Assembly: GCF_009831235.1 (NCBI RefSeq)
Contig: NZ_WUUL01000003.1
Coordinates: forward strand, 62,001-126,000
Reading direction: 5' to 3'
Source: Shimazuella alba
GTDB lineage: Bacteria; Bacillota; Bacilli; Thermoactinomycetales; Thermoactinomycetaceae
Length of the DNA: 64,000 nucleotides
Shown here: one piece after another, positions 48,701-59,300 of the stretch
Position numbering within the stretch: position 1 is the stretch's first letter
How the letters are laid out: each line of letters starts with the position of its first letter
The notes under the pieces: generated by a model
Seen by the model: only the letters and a program-made list of their open reading frames with translations
What the model was told of the DNA's origin: nothing
Databases searched by the model: none
Translations under genes and position numbers: made by a program

Positions 48701-51700
48701 TATCATCATCTTCATTTGAACCACATAGGCCGACTCATCTTTTGCATAAAGACTATGAAACAACATGCCTTCTTGCAGTGGACTTAATGGGTAAATGCTT
48801 CTTACATTTTTTAAATCAGGAATTTTTAGCAATTCATCAGAAGTAAGTTTTGCTAAAGGAAAATCATCTAACATTGGTTGGACTTTCTTTTCCATGCAGT
48901 GTTGAATCAATTGATTCAATTGCTGTTGATAAAGGGTAATCCAAGAAGTAACTTGGGCTTTTGAAAATTGAAGTGGATCGTAAATAAACATCACTTCTAG
49001 TTGATCGTCCTGCACCACAGACCAAACATCTAGCGCATAAGGGCGTCGAAAATCAGGATCTATTAGACTACCGATGCCTTCAGAAGTTGATGAAGCCCAA
49101 ATAGAATCGGAGTCGGATTGAATTTGTCCCAAATAGTTAAAACTTATTGCTGATGAAGATGGCATATTCATATTTTTTAGATGTTTTAACATGCCATAGC
49201 TAATTCCTTGTTTTTCAATAAGAGACAATTTTTCTTGTATCTTTGGCACAATTTGCTCCCAATTATCCCCTGTAATTTCAAATCGAACTGGGTAAATGGT
49301 CGTAAACCAACCAATCGTACGAGATAAATCAATTGTTTCATCAAGTGTTTCTTCCCGTCCATGCCCCTCTAAATCAATGGAAACAGCATTATTGCCTGAC
49401 CATGCATGATAAGAACTAATCAATGAAGCAATTAACAACTCACTTACTCTTGCTCGATATGCTTGGAAGCTTTGTGAAAGTAGTTGCTTTGTTACCTGTT
49501 TAGATAATCGAAATGAAATTTGTTTTGCATCGCGCTCTAAGTTTTTGCTCGTATCATCAAATATAGGTGGTAGTTCATTCGTTGATACTTGTTGTTCCAT
49601 CCAAAATGAAACTTCTTTTGTCCAATTTTCCGATTGAATATTTTTCTGTAAAGCATTGGACCAAACCTGATAAGATGTCGTTTTAGCTGGAAGCATTGGT
49701 TCTTTTCCAGTGCCCAATTGTTGATATGTAAAAGATAAATCTGCTAATAAAATTCTCCAAGAAACACCATCAACAATAAGGTGATGTGCTACTAGAAGCA
49801 ATTTATCTGCATATCCATAACCCCGTTTAAAATAAATAGCTCGAAAAAGTGGTCCTTCTTGTAAGTGAAGACTTGTTTGTGTTCTTTGTCCTACTTGTTT
49901 TATTGTTTCCAGCTGTTCATCTTCTGACATTGAGCTTAAATCAAGCATTTGCAGTGGCACACTATTGGAAATCGTGCTGTATGATTGTCTCCATCCTTTT
50001 TCAGTTTCTACAAATCGCAGACGGAAAGCATCATGATGCTCCATTAATATCTCCATTGCTTTTGTCAAAAGTGGTATAGACAGAGGTTGTGCAACTGTGA
50101 TTAGCATCGCTTGATTAAAATGATGCAGATTTTCCATCTGTTGTTCAAAAAACCATTTTTGTATAGGTGTGAGAGGTACTTCCCCAACGATTAACCCTTG
50201 ATCATGTTTGACGTTCTCTGCTACTTTCGCTACAGCAGCTAGTTCGCAGATCGTTTGATGGCTAAATACTTGCTTTGCAGTTATTGCTATTCCAGCATTT
50301 TTCGCCCTTGCTACCATTTGAATACTGATGATGGAGTCCCCACCGAGTTGAAAAAAGTTATCGTGAATACTGATCTGCTCAACATGGAGAAGTTCTCTCC
50401 AAATATCTGCAAGTTGGTACTCCACTTTGGTTTGAGGTGCGACAAATATAGTCTCATTAACTAGCTCATCCCAATTTGGCTCAGGTAGATTGGATCGATC
50501 TAACTTACCATTAGCAGTAAGCGGCAGTGAATGTAAGAAAATGAATAATTTAGGAATCATATAAATTGGAAGCTTTTCAGCCAATTTATCTCTTAATTGC
50601 TTGCTCTGATCTGATTTCTCCATGACCACATAAGCTACTAAATTTTCATTTTTCAACATGACAACTGCTTCATTTACTTCAGGTATTTGAACAAGGGTGG
50701 CCTCAATTTCTCCTAGCTCTACGCGATATCCACGAATACTCACTTGTCGATCCATTCTACCTTGAAAATGAATATTTCCATTTGCCATCATTCTTACTCT
50801 GTCCCCTGTTTTATACAAACGACCAAAAGTAGGATGTTGAATGAAAGCTTGACTAGTCTTTTCAGATTGCTGATGATACCTTGCTGCAAGTTGATTACCG
50901 CCTATACAAAGTTCACCAGGTACTCCGATTGGAACCTGTAATCCTTTTTCATCTAACACATATGCTTTTACTCCCATGATAGCCTTCCCAATAGAAGGAG
51001 ACCAAGTACCTGCTGTTGGTACTACCCCTGCTGTTGCGACAACTGTATTTTCTGTTGGCCCATAATGATTTACGATTGTAACCGGGAAATCTTTTGGCGG
51101 ATAGACGTGTAATTGATCCCCACCTGTTAGCAAGTACCGTAAACTTCCTCCATTTGACCATGGGATAGCTATCAGCTGAGCAAGCAATGGCGTTGGAATA
51201 AAGCTGATTGTTATTCCTTGCGCTATCAACCAATCTCTTAATTCAGTCGGATCCGCTTTTTTCTCTTCATCTGGTATTACCAAAGTAGCTCCAGCAGCAA
51301 GAGAAGGCCAAATTTCCCAAACAGAAGCATCAAAAGCAGGGCCAGCTAACATAGTAGTACGATCTTCAATCGTTACTTGATACGCTTGTTGGTGCCACTG
51401 TACTAAATTATGTAAGCCTCCATGTGTAATACAAACTCCTTTTGGTAACCCAGTAGATCCACTTGTATATACCATGTATGCCAATTGATTTTCTTCCAAT
51501 GGGGGAAATAGAGCATGCGTAGGCATGTGATCCCAGGTAACAGGATGTTTATCCAAAACAAACGTAGTAGTTGCCAATCCCTCTAACCACTGTGTTAAAT
51601 GATTTTGAGTTAGTAAAATAGAAGCCCCAGAATCTTCGATCATAAAAGCTAAACGATCCAAAGGATAAGAAGGATCTAACGGAACATAACAGGCTCCGAT

Positions 51701-54700
51701 CTTCATTACACCTAACTGTGCTACGATCATCTCAGGACATCGATGTGCACAAATCGCCACACGATCATGTCTGCCAACCCCAATAGAACGAAGAAAAAGC
51801 GCGAGCTGTGTCGATTGTTGTTCCAGCTCGATGTATGATAAAGTTTTTTGATCTTCTACAACTGCAAGTCCATCAGGAACCATTTGAACATGGCTAGCTA
51901 TTTGCGCTAATATTGGCTGAAAATCTGGAATTTCCTGTTCATGTTCCTCATGAAAGCTCTCCAATAATTTTTCTTCTTCCGAACTGAGCAGGGATATCGT
52001 ATGAATAGACTGTTCCAAATCCGTCGCCATAACCTGCAAAACATGTTCAAAATTTTTCATAAATCGATGAATGGTCTCTGCTGTAAACAAATTTTTATTA
52101 TACTCAAGCGTCAAGAATATACCTTCCGATTGATCAACTGCTGTTACTGTTAGATCAAATTTTGCGGTTGAAAGTCCCATAGGAATATGTTGGACCGCAA
52201 GATCTCCTTTGCTTTCTATTCCATTGCCCATAGACTGCATCGCAAACATAATTTGAAACAAAGGAGAATCACTTAATTTGCGATCTGGTGATACAGCATC
52301 TACTACTTTCTCAAAAGGAACTTGTCCATTGGCATATGCTTCTAACGACACTTCACGAACTTGTTGCAGAAGATCTTCAAATGTTTCTGCCTTGCCCAGA
52401 TCCGTTCGAATAATAATCGTTTCTACAAAAAAACCAATCAATCCCTCTATATTTTCATCTTCTCTTCCAGCAATAGGACTACCGATCGGAATATCCGTCT
52501 GATTTGTATACCGACTCAGTAATGCTTGAAATGCAGCGACTAATACCATATATAGAGTTGTTCCTTGTTCATGACTCACTTCTTTTAAATTTTGAGAAAG
52601 TGACGATGAAAGTTGATAATAGTGTGTTTGCCCTTCGTATGTTTGTTCATTTGGTCTAGGAAAATCAGTGGGCAGTAACACTGGTTTTAAATCGGCTAGT
52701 TTCTTTTTCCAATACGATAATTTTCTTTCCCATGAAGTCGTTTTGGATAAAGATTCAAGATGGATTGCGATATCACTTGGTGCAAGAGGTAATTCAGGTA
52801 AATTTGCATCTTCTCCGGATTTCAATGCTTCATAAAAATGGAACAACTCTTGTGACAAAATGGATAAAGACCATCCATCTGCAATCAAATGATGCATCAG
52901 AAAACATAAATAAAATTGATCATCTGCTACTTGGTACAAATTCATCCGAACAAGAGGTGCTGTATCCAATGAAAATGGTACTTCTATCGCATGTGTTATC
53001 TGTAACTTTGCCTCTTGATCGGGATTAACTGCCTCTCGAACATCAAATTCTTCCATATGTACCGTTACCTCATCTTTTATCACTTGATAGGCAACTCCCT
53101 GTTCTTCAAGGAAAACAGTACGAAAAGCGGGATGACGATCAACTAGTTTCTGAAAAGCAGATGCCATACATTGAGTGTCTAAATCACCTGTAACTTTCAC
53201 TATATACGGCAAGTGATACACATGTTTTACAGGCAAAATTTGTTCCATAAACCAAACTCTTTTTTGTGATGGAGAAAGTGGTAATTTCCCAGACAATCTC
53301 TGTCTTTTTATCTGCACTACTTCTTCTTCAAAGCTATACAGCATCTGACTCAACTCATGTGCTAACAACTTCACGGTTGGTGATCGGAAAAGCGAGCGGA
53401 TCGGCATAGTCACTTGGAAAATTCTTGATATTCTAGAGATAACTTGTGTTGCTAATAGAGAATGTCCACCTAATGCAAAAAAGTTATCTGATGTAGAAAC
53501 TTTTCTCCCCAATACTTCTTGCCATATCTCCTTTACTATTTCTTCCAAAGGTGAGTCGATAGACAGAGCCACTTCCATCTGACGAGTATCTTCTAGTTCA
53601 AGAAGTGCTTTTCGATCAATTTTTCCATTTGGAGTTAAGGGGAATTCTTCTAACTCCACAATATTGCTAGGAATCATGTAAGAAGGAACATATTCTGCTA
53701 GATATGGACCATAATCCACTCCTTTTTCTTTGCATAATAAATATGCAATTAGCTGCTGTTCCTTTGCTATCACTAAAGCTTTCTTCACTTTTTCATGTTT
53801 TTCCAACACATGTTCTATTTCTGATAGTTCAATTCGATACCCTCTTATTTTCACTTGATGATCAAGACGACCTAAAAACTTTAACTCACCATTTTTTTGT
53901 AATTGTACAAAATCCCCTGTTCGATAAAGCTTCAAACCCTTTCGAAATGGATGATCTACAAATTTTTCGGCTGTAAACTCTTTTTGATTCAAATACCCTT
54001 TAGCTAAACCTCTTCCACCCAGATATAGCTCTCCTGGAAATCCAACAGGAACTAGCTTTCCTGTTGGATTGAATACAAAAGCTTCAGTTTGTGAAATAGG
54101 TCTGCCAATTGTTGGTGCATGCTCAGACCCTTTTTTCACAAGTGAACATGTCGAGTATGTTGTATCTTCTGATGGTCCATACAAATTATAAACTTTTTCG
54201 ATATGTTCTAATTGGTATAAGGATTGTGCCAATTGATTGGTCAATGGCTCACCAGCTAGATTAATTGTCGTAACCGAAGATGGAATTGCATCTAGCTCCA
54301 ACAGCTCTGTAATAGCAGAAGGAACTGTATTGATCAAAGTTATTTGATCCTTGGCAGCAATCTCAGCAGATAGATCAAGTGCATCTTCAACTCCGACAAC
54401 CAAACCACCGCAACTTAGAGGAAAAAACATCTCAAATACAGACAAATCAAAGCATATCGAAGTGGAAGCCAATACACCTTTACGTTCTTCAGGTCCAAAA
54501 ACACTTTCCGCCCAATGCATAAGATGAACTACACTGCGGTGAGTAATCATTACACCTTTTGGCTTACCAGTAGAACCAGATGTATAGATGATATAGGCGA
54601 GAGAGTCTGGATTATGAACCAATGCAAGATTATCTTTAGGGAGCAAATGGACAAGTTCATTTATTTTGTCGACAAAAAGCAAATCACCTGTATATTCTGG

Positions 54701-56395
54701 TAATCCTTGAATAGCATGCGAAGTGGAGATTAGCAGTTTTGCATGGGAGTCTTGCAAGATATAATCTAATCTACTCTTTGGATATGCTAAATCAATTGGT
54801 ACATATGCTGCTCCAACTTTCCAAATTGCGTAAAATGAAACAAGCATATCAACAGAACGTGGCATTCCAACTGCTACAAAGTCTCCTGCTTCTATTCCCT
54901 TTTGAATGAGAAAATGGGCGAGTTGGTTTGCTCTTTCGTTCAACTCTCTATACGTAATCGAGTCATTTCCCCAATGAACCGCTATTTGATCTGGAGTTTT
55001 CTTAACTTGATTTTCAAACAATTGGTACGTGAGTAATTTTGAATCATAATCACTATCGTAATGGTTCCATGACTCAATGATGCTCAGCTCTTTTTTGGTA
55101 ATCCATTCTAATGAACCAATAGATTGATTCGGATCCGCTAAGATTTGTTGCAAAATATGTTGGTAATGTTGAGAAATTGTACTTACTCCATCCAAGTCAA
55201 GCTTTCCAGAATCAAATATCCACTTACACTGGGTTAATTCGTTTGGCAATACCATTAATGTAAGAGGATAATGAGATTTTTCGATTGATTTCACTATTTC
55301 AAGCGTAAATTGGTCATGTACCAATACCTCTGATGGGTAATTTTCATAAACAAATAAGCTGTCAAAAAGAGTGGTTTCATTGGAAACACAACTATTTGAT
55401 AAAATATCTGCTAACGAGGTATTTTCATGCATTCTCATTTCCAGTTGCTCTTGCTGCAATGCTTGCAACCACTGTGTGATAGAAAACGATGGTGATACAT
55501 TCGTTCGCACAGGAACGGTATTCATGTGCATGCCAACACGTCTTTCAAAATCTTCTAGGAGGGGAGACCTTCCTGATACTGCCATTCCCACAACCACATC
55601 TGATTTAGATGTATAAAAATAGACAGTTAATAACCATACACCTAGTAAAAGTGTCGATTCTGTAAGGTTTAATTGTTTTGCTGTACGCCTAATAAGATTT
55701 GTCTCTTCCTCTGAAAAATAAACGTTATACTCATCAGGCAATAGAGATGTTTCCCTGTTGATCTGTGTTTTTATCGGTAACACAGACGCCTCTTCAAGTG
55801 CAGATAGCTGCTTTTTCCAATACCTCATAGCCTCTTCTTGATCGCTTGATTCGATCCAAGCCACAAACTCAGAGAATGCTGGAGTATCTGGGATTTTCTT
55901 ATCTCCTCTATAAAAAGCAATCACTTCGTTTAATACAATCGGACAGCTCCAACCATCTAATAGCAGATGATGAAAAGTCCATAACATATCGTATTGATCA
56001 TCTGCCACCTTTACTATGGTTAATCTGCTAAGAGGAGCTTCTTGCAAATCAAATCCACTTTTACGATCAGTAACCAATAATTGATCCCATAATTCTTTTT
56101 GACTTTCTGTAGAAAGGTGACTCCAATCTTTTACCAGAAAAGGGATGCAGTTCTTTTCCTTCACAACTTGAAGAGGAGAAGAGAGTTCTTCCCAAAAAAA
56201 GGCTGTTCGAAACACATCATGTCTTGCTACAACTTGATTCCAAGCCTGCTCAAATCGACCCAGATCAATAGACCCATTTACTTTGAGACATAGTTGGTTG
56301 ATATATACACCCTCGAGTGATTCATCTAAACAGTGATAAAGTATCCCTTGCTGTGCAGGGGTTAAAGGATAAACATCTTGAATCCCTTCTTGCAA
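45707..56395 (-). CDS. NRPS-B: modules 2-4
   Basis: A 3562-residue synthetase. Domains: C2 (5-430), A2 (460-935), PCP2 (Ser979, LGGHS), C3 (1035-1460), A3 (1495-1970), PCP3 (Ser2021, LGGDS), E2 (2065-2490), C4 (2530-2960), A4 (about 3000-3465), PCP4 (Ser3513). Binding-pocket residues by eye: A2 DLFNNALTYK (Ala-like), A3 and A4 DAWFLGHVVK (Leu-like); E2 makes residue 3 D-Leu. C2 opens VYPLTPAQQGILYH and C4 opens IYPLSPLQEGMLFHS (both DCL-type, each after an E domain); C3 opens LPLSPSQKRVWFMEQ (LCL). All three C domains keep HHxxxDG. The start is TTG 56395, ten bases after AAAGGG, three bases past the NRPS-A stop. The N-terminus looks like a COM acceptor for the E1 tail of NRPS-A. The C-terminus is a bare PCP tail, unlike the other donor proteins. 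Confidence 0.96.
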   Translation of the reverse strand: MQEGIQDVYPLTPAQQGILYHCLDESLEGVYINQLCLKVNGSIDLGRFEQAWNQVVARHDVFRTAFFWEELSSPLQVVKEKNCIPFLVKDWSHLSTESQKELWDQLLVTDRKSGFDLQEAPLSRLTIVKVADDQYDMLWTFHHLLLDGWSCPIVLNEVIAFYRGDKKIPDTPAFSEFVAWIESSDQEEAMRYWKKQLSALEEASVLPIKTQINRETSLLPDEYNVYFSEEETNLIRRTAKQLNLTESTLLLGVWLLTVYFYTSKSDVVVGMAVSGRSPLLEDFERRVGMHMNTVPVRTNVSPSFSITQWLQALQQEQLEMRMHENTSLADILSNSCVSNETTLFDSLFVYENYPSEVLVHDQFTLEIVKSIEKSHYPLTLMVLPNELTQCKWIFDSGKLDLDGVSTISQHYQHILQQILADPNQSIGSLEWITKKELSIIESWNHYDSDYDSKLLTYQLFENQVKKTPDQIAVHWGNDSITYRELNERANQLAHFLIQKGIEAGDFVAVGMPRSVDMLVSFYAIWKVGAAYVPIDLAYPKSRLDYILQDSHAKLLISTSHAIQGLPEYTGDLLFVDKINELVHLLPKDNLALVHNPDSLAYIIYTSGSTGKPKGVMITHRSVVHLMHWAESVFGPEERKGVLASTSICFDLSVFEMFFPLSCGGLVVGVEDALDLSAEIAAKDQITLINTVPSAITELLELDAIPSSVTTINLAGEPLTNQLAQSLYQLEHIEKVYNLYGPSEDTTYSTCSLVKKGSEHAPTIGRPISQTEAFVFNPTGKLVPVGFPGELYLGGRGLAKGYLNQKEFTAEKFVDHPFRKGLKLYRTGDFVQLQKNGELKFLGRLDHQVKIRGYRIELSEIEHVLEKHEKVKKALVIAKEQQLIAYLLCKEKGVDYGPYLAEYVPSYMIPSNIVELEEFPLTPNGKIDRKALLELEDTRQMEVALSIDSPLEEIVKEIWQEVLGRKVSTSDNFFALGGHSLLATQVISRISRIFQVTMPIRSLFRSPTVKLLAHELSQMLYSFEEEVVQIKRQRLSGKLPLSPSQKRVWFMEQILPVKHVYHLPYIVKVTGDLDTQCMASAFQKLVDRHPAFRTVFLEEQGVAYQVIKDEVTVHMEEFDVREAVNPDQEAKLQITHAIEVPFSLDTAPLVRMNLYQVADDQFYLCFLMHHLIADGWSLSILSQELFHFYEALKSGEDANLPELPLAPSDIAIHLESLSKTTSWERKLSYWKKKLADLKPVLLPTDFPRPNEQTYEGQTHYYQLSSSLSQNLKEVSHEQGTTLYMVLVAAFQALLSRYTNQTDIPIGSPIAGREDENIEGLIGFFVETIIIRTDLGKAETFEDLLQQVREVSLEAYANGQVPFEKVVDAVSPDRKLSDSPLFQIMFAMQSMGNGIESKGDLAVQHIPMGLSTAKFDLTVTAVDQSEGIFLTLEYNKNLFTAETIHRFMKNFEHVLQVMATDLEQSIHTISLLSSEEEKLLESFHEEHEQEIPDFQPILAQIASHVQMVPDGLAVVEDQKTLSYIELEQQSTQLALFLRSIGVGRHDRVAICAHRCPEMIVAQLGVMKIGACYVPLDPSYPLDRLAFMIEDSGASILLTQNHLTQWLEGLATTTFVLDKHPVTWDHMPTHALFPPLEENQLAYMVYTSGSTGLPKGVCITHGGLHNLVQWHQQAYQVTIEDRTTMLAGPAFDASVWEIWPSLAAGATLVIPDEEKKADPTELRDWLIAQGITISFIPTPLLAQLIAIPWSNGGSLRYLLTGGDQLHVYPPKDFPVTIVNHYGPTENTVVATAGVVPTAGTWSPSIGKAIMGVKAYVLDEKGLQVPIGVPGELCIGGNQLAARYHQQSEKTSQAFIQHPTFGRLYKTGDRVRMMANGNIHFQGRMDRQVSIRGYRVELGEIEATLVQIPEVNEAVVMLKNENLVAYVVMEKSDQSKQLRDKLAEKLPIYMIPKLFIFLHSLPLTANGKLDRSNLPEPNWDELVNETIFVAPQTKVEYQLADIWRELLHVEQISIHDNFFQLGGDSIISIQMVARAKNAGIAITAKQVFSHQTICELAAVAKVAENVKHDQGLIVGEVPLTPIQKWFFEQQMENLHHFNQAMLITVAQPLSIPLLTKAMEILMEHHDAFRLRFVETEKGWRQSYSTISNSVPLQMLDLSSMSEDEQLETIKQVGQRTQTSLHLQEGPLFRAIYFKRGYGYADKLLLVAHHLIVDGVSWRILLADLSFTYQQLGTGKEPMLPAKTTSYQVWSNALQKNIQSENWTKEVSFWMEQQVSTNELPPIFDDTSKNLERDAKQISFRLSKQVTKQLLSQSFQAYRARVSELLIASLISSYHAWSGNNAVSIDLEGHGREETLDETIDLSRTIGWFTTIYPVRFEITGDNWEQIVPKIQEKLSLIEKQGISYGMLKHLKNMNMPSSSAISFNYLGQIQSDSDSIWASSTSEGIGSLIDPDFRRPYALDVWSVVQDDQLEVMFIYDPLQFSKAQVTSWITLYQQQLNQLIQHCMEKKVQPMLDDFPLAKLTSDELLKIPDLKNVRSIYPLSPLQEGMLFHSLYAKDESAYVVQMKMMITGEVDLQVFQDAWKQVMQRHPQLSVSLWWENVKQAHQIAWKEIDLPIVQDDWTDLNEEEKVEALANYLEEDHKRAFDLTCPPLMRIALFSITPNQHQVVWSYHHTLLDGWSMPIILEEWLQIYQSLVERQPVYLPAVASYEAYFRWMLEQDEELAKSYWSHQLAGAKPAQIAVSSSHTKEKSSHEEWATYLSSDVTENMKQFAKKQKVTMNTVIQAAWGIFLAAYSGQTDLMYGTTVSGRPGSLNGVEQIVGPFINSIPVRIHLKKDWSIEQYLVDLQQKLKDSEEYAYVPLTKIAEWAGTSKEEPLFQYLLVMENYQMRSLEKESLQISELRGIERSHYPLVLVVAPGESMFLKWMYDSNKFDKGIIERFMRLFSEILQQFVSSNALSIADLNLLLEEEKAQLQIWNRSDEIAYSLPILERIVAHATNDPNHIAVKSIEGQLSYGELYQKASQLAYYLGLSGVKSGDCVGVLLDRSIDLITSLVAIHLAGAAYVPIDPVYPEDRISWMIQNANLDVVITNSSLHLKCMSTHKNIICMDVDQQKWASMPAIHTRADQPQNLAYVVYTSGSTGVPKGVEITQKSLQHLVDWHQQTYELTSSDKCSMSAGVGFDASVWEIWPALTSGATLMIVDEDNRFSPSKLKDWLISNDITISFVPTLICEELFHLNWPSDLFLRVLLTGGDQLRQYPPKAFPIKVVNHYGPTENTVVATAGIVEEAKDQNIFPSIGFPIPGTKVEVVNEFGQVLPIGVPGELWLSGISLANGYKGQDNLTKEKFTTNSLLGRVFQTGDIVRYGSDGQLFFIGRKDDQVQIRGYRIELGEIEAVLLKHPAVKQVVVLTKEQDNGAKALFAYILADQDAEPEWRELVKKKLPHFMQPSGYKCLSKFPVTANGKIDKKELSRMEVEKQFAYVAPNTPMEKRLVSIWDEVLATDQQIGIEDNFFQLGGHSLLATQVISRINELYRCQLSLRVLFENPTITELIGQIKQNLLRKASVRKG

Positions 56396-56398
56396 AAT

Positions 56399-59300
56399 TT
56401 ATCGGCCCTTTCTTTCATTAATTTTGGAAAATACCCTTGATATATCAGCTTTCCTCTTTTTACTTTGGAACTTCGTTTTATTCTTCTGAATTTGAACCAG
56501 AGAACGACATGCATCAGCCAAATAGTTAGCAAATCTTTCAATAGAATTGCTACGGTATAGAGCCTTGCTATAGTTCCAGCAAATGTTTAACTTTCCATTT
56601 TGTATATAAGCATTTATTTCCAGGAGATAGGAACGTGCTACTTCTTGATATTTACGTGGTCCGAAGAAAGTGAGTTCTTTTATGACCCCATACTCCTCAT
56701 TGATCATTTGATCGAATTGACCTAAATAGTTAAAACAAATCGGAGGTGTTTGTACTGCATGGATATCGGCATCTTTGGATAAATAACGCAAAAGACCATA
56801 TCCAATGCCACCATTTGGAGTGTGTAATAGTTCATCTTTTACAATTTGAAGAGCGTTTCTTCTCGCATTTTCATGCAAAGTCAGCGGATAGATACTCGTA
56901 AACCAACCAACTGTCCTCGATAGATCCATCTCCTCACTCTGGTGATCTCGACCATGCCCTTCAACATGCAAACATAAATTTTTGTTCCCAGACCAATTTT
57001 GATATGCTTGCCATAAAGCAGCTATCAATAGTTCGTTTACTTTGGCTGTTTGACTCCAATTCAAAATAGTTTCCGTTTCTTGTCTTGTAAAAGCTTGTTT
57101 ATACTCTACTACTTGAGTATCGGTATTGATACCATTTAAAAAATCAACAGGAAATGCTTCTACTTTAGTATCAATAACCTGTAACCATCTTTCCTTTTCA
57201 TCCAATATGTTGTGATTCATCTTTTGTAGATAGTAAGACCAATCTTGATAAGACGTTGTTTTTTGAGGTAATGTCAGCTGATTCCCTTTTTCTATTTGAC
57301 GATATAAATTGCCTATATCATCTAGTAAAATCCTCCAAGACACACCATCTACTACAAGATGATGAATAGCTAGAATGAACAGTGGATTTTCTTGTTTTCG
57401 ATTGACAAAAGTCGCAGACAAAAGCGGACCATTTTTTATATCTAATCTATTTTCAGTAGATTGATGCAACTCTTCAACATCTACATTTGATCCATCAACA
57501 ATATGAAAAAAAGAGTTTTCTTCTTCTAGACTGATTGCACCCCATTTGTCTTTTTCCTGATAAAAACGCAATCTCAATGCATCATGTAAAAATACCAGTT
57601 TTTGCAATACTTGCTTCAATAACAATGGATCGATCGACATGTCGAGGGAGAGAATCATCGATTGATTCCAATTATTATTATTTGGTATTTTTTGCTCAAA
57701 AAACCAATGTTGAATAGGTGTAATCGGCACATTTCCTGTTACTAACCCTTGATTAATGGGCTTTTTTCGTCTTTCATTCAAAATAGAAGCCATTTCTTTA
57801 ATTGTCGGATGAGTAAAAAAGTGTTTAGGATTGATCTGTATTCCTTCTGATTTGGCGGCGGCAATCACTTGCAAACTCAGGATAGAGTCTCCTCCAAGTT
57901 CAAAGAAACGATCTTTTATTCCTATTTCATCTCGCTTCAAGACTTTTTTCCATATCTTTAATAGTTTTGCTTCTCTCTGACTTGAAGGTGGCAGATACGT
58001 TTTTTGAACCGATGTACTACTAGGCTTTGGTAAAGCTTTTCGATTTACTTTACCATTCAGCGTGAGCGGGAAAGAGTTCAGTATCAAGAATTGACTTGGT
58101 ATCATGTATGTTGGCAGTATTTCTTCTAAATGTGTTTTTAATTCCATGTGGTCATGAAGATTTTCTTTTGCCACCACATAAGCGATGAGTTGCTGTTTTT
58201 CTTCGATGACAACAGCCTCTTTCACAGATGCATGTGCTGTTAATGCAGATTCGATCTCACCTAACTCAATGCGATAACCTCTCAGCTTCACTTGAAAATC
58301 CGTTCTACCTAAGTATTGCAATACTCCATCATGGGAGTATCGTACTAAATCACCTGTGCGATAAATTCTTCCAAACTTAGGGTGATCGATAAATTTCTCA
58401 GCAGTTTTTGGGGGGCTCCCAAGATAACCTCTCGTAACTCCTGCACCACCAATGTACAGCTCCCCTACCACTCCAATCGGTACCAATTGCAATTGTGAAT
58501 CTAGTATGTATACCTTGGTACCTGTAATCGGTTTCCCAATAGAAGGGGGAGAAGGATCTTCTCGGTCTACTAATGTAAAGGTGCTATATGTGGTGCACTC
58601 AGACGGTCCATACAAGTTATAGACGCTATTGACATGTTCAAGCTCGTATAACTCGTTTGTTAACTGTCTGGACAATGGTTCTCCTGCCAAATTAATAGTA
58701 GTAACAGATGATGGTATGCCTAATGTTAGTAAACCTTTTGCAGCAGAAGGAACTGTATTTAATAAGGTAACCTCGTTTGCTGCTGGAAGCGACGGTAAAG
58801 AGAGTGCGTTTTCTCCGATGATTACTTTTCCGCCAGTTAACAATGGGACAAATAACTCAAAAATAGACAGATCAAAACAGATAGATGTTCCAAATAAGAC
58901 ACCAGCTAATTCATTACAACTAAATACGGATTTTGCCCACTGGACAAAGGTGACTGCTTGGAAATGCTCGATCGCGATCCCTTTTGGCCTTCCTGTAGAT
59001 CCAGATGTATAAATAAGATAAGCCAAGTCAGTAACGGACTGTTCAATGACTATCTCTGTTTTTGGATACTTCTTCCAAACACCTGAGGTCAGATTTAATG
59101 TGGTAATGCCTGAATTTTGCATCATGTTCTCTACATCGGACTGGACCAAGAGTAGTGATAAATCAGCGTCATTTATCATGTACAGAAGGCGGTCCTTTGG
59201 ATAAGCTGGATCTAAACCGACATATGCTGCACCTGTTTGCAATACAGCCATAATCGCTACAAGGAGTGGATACTTTCGAGGAAGTGCAATTCCTACTATC

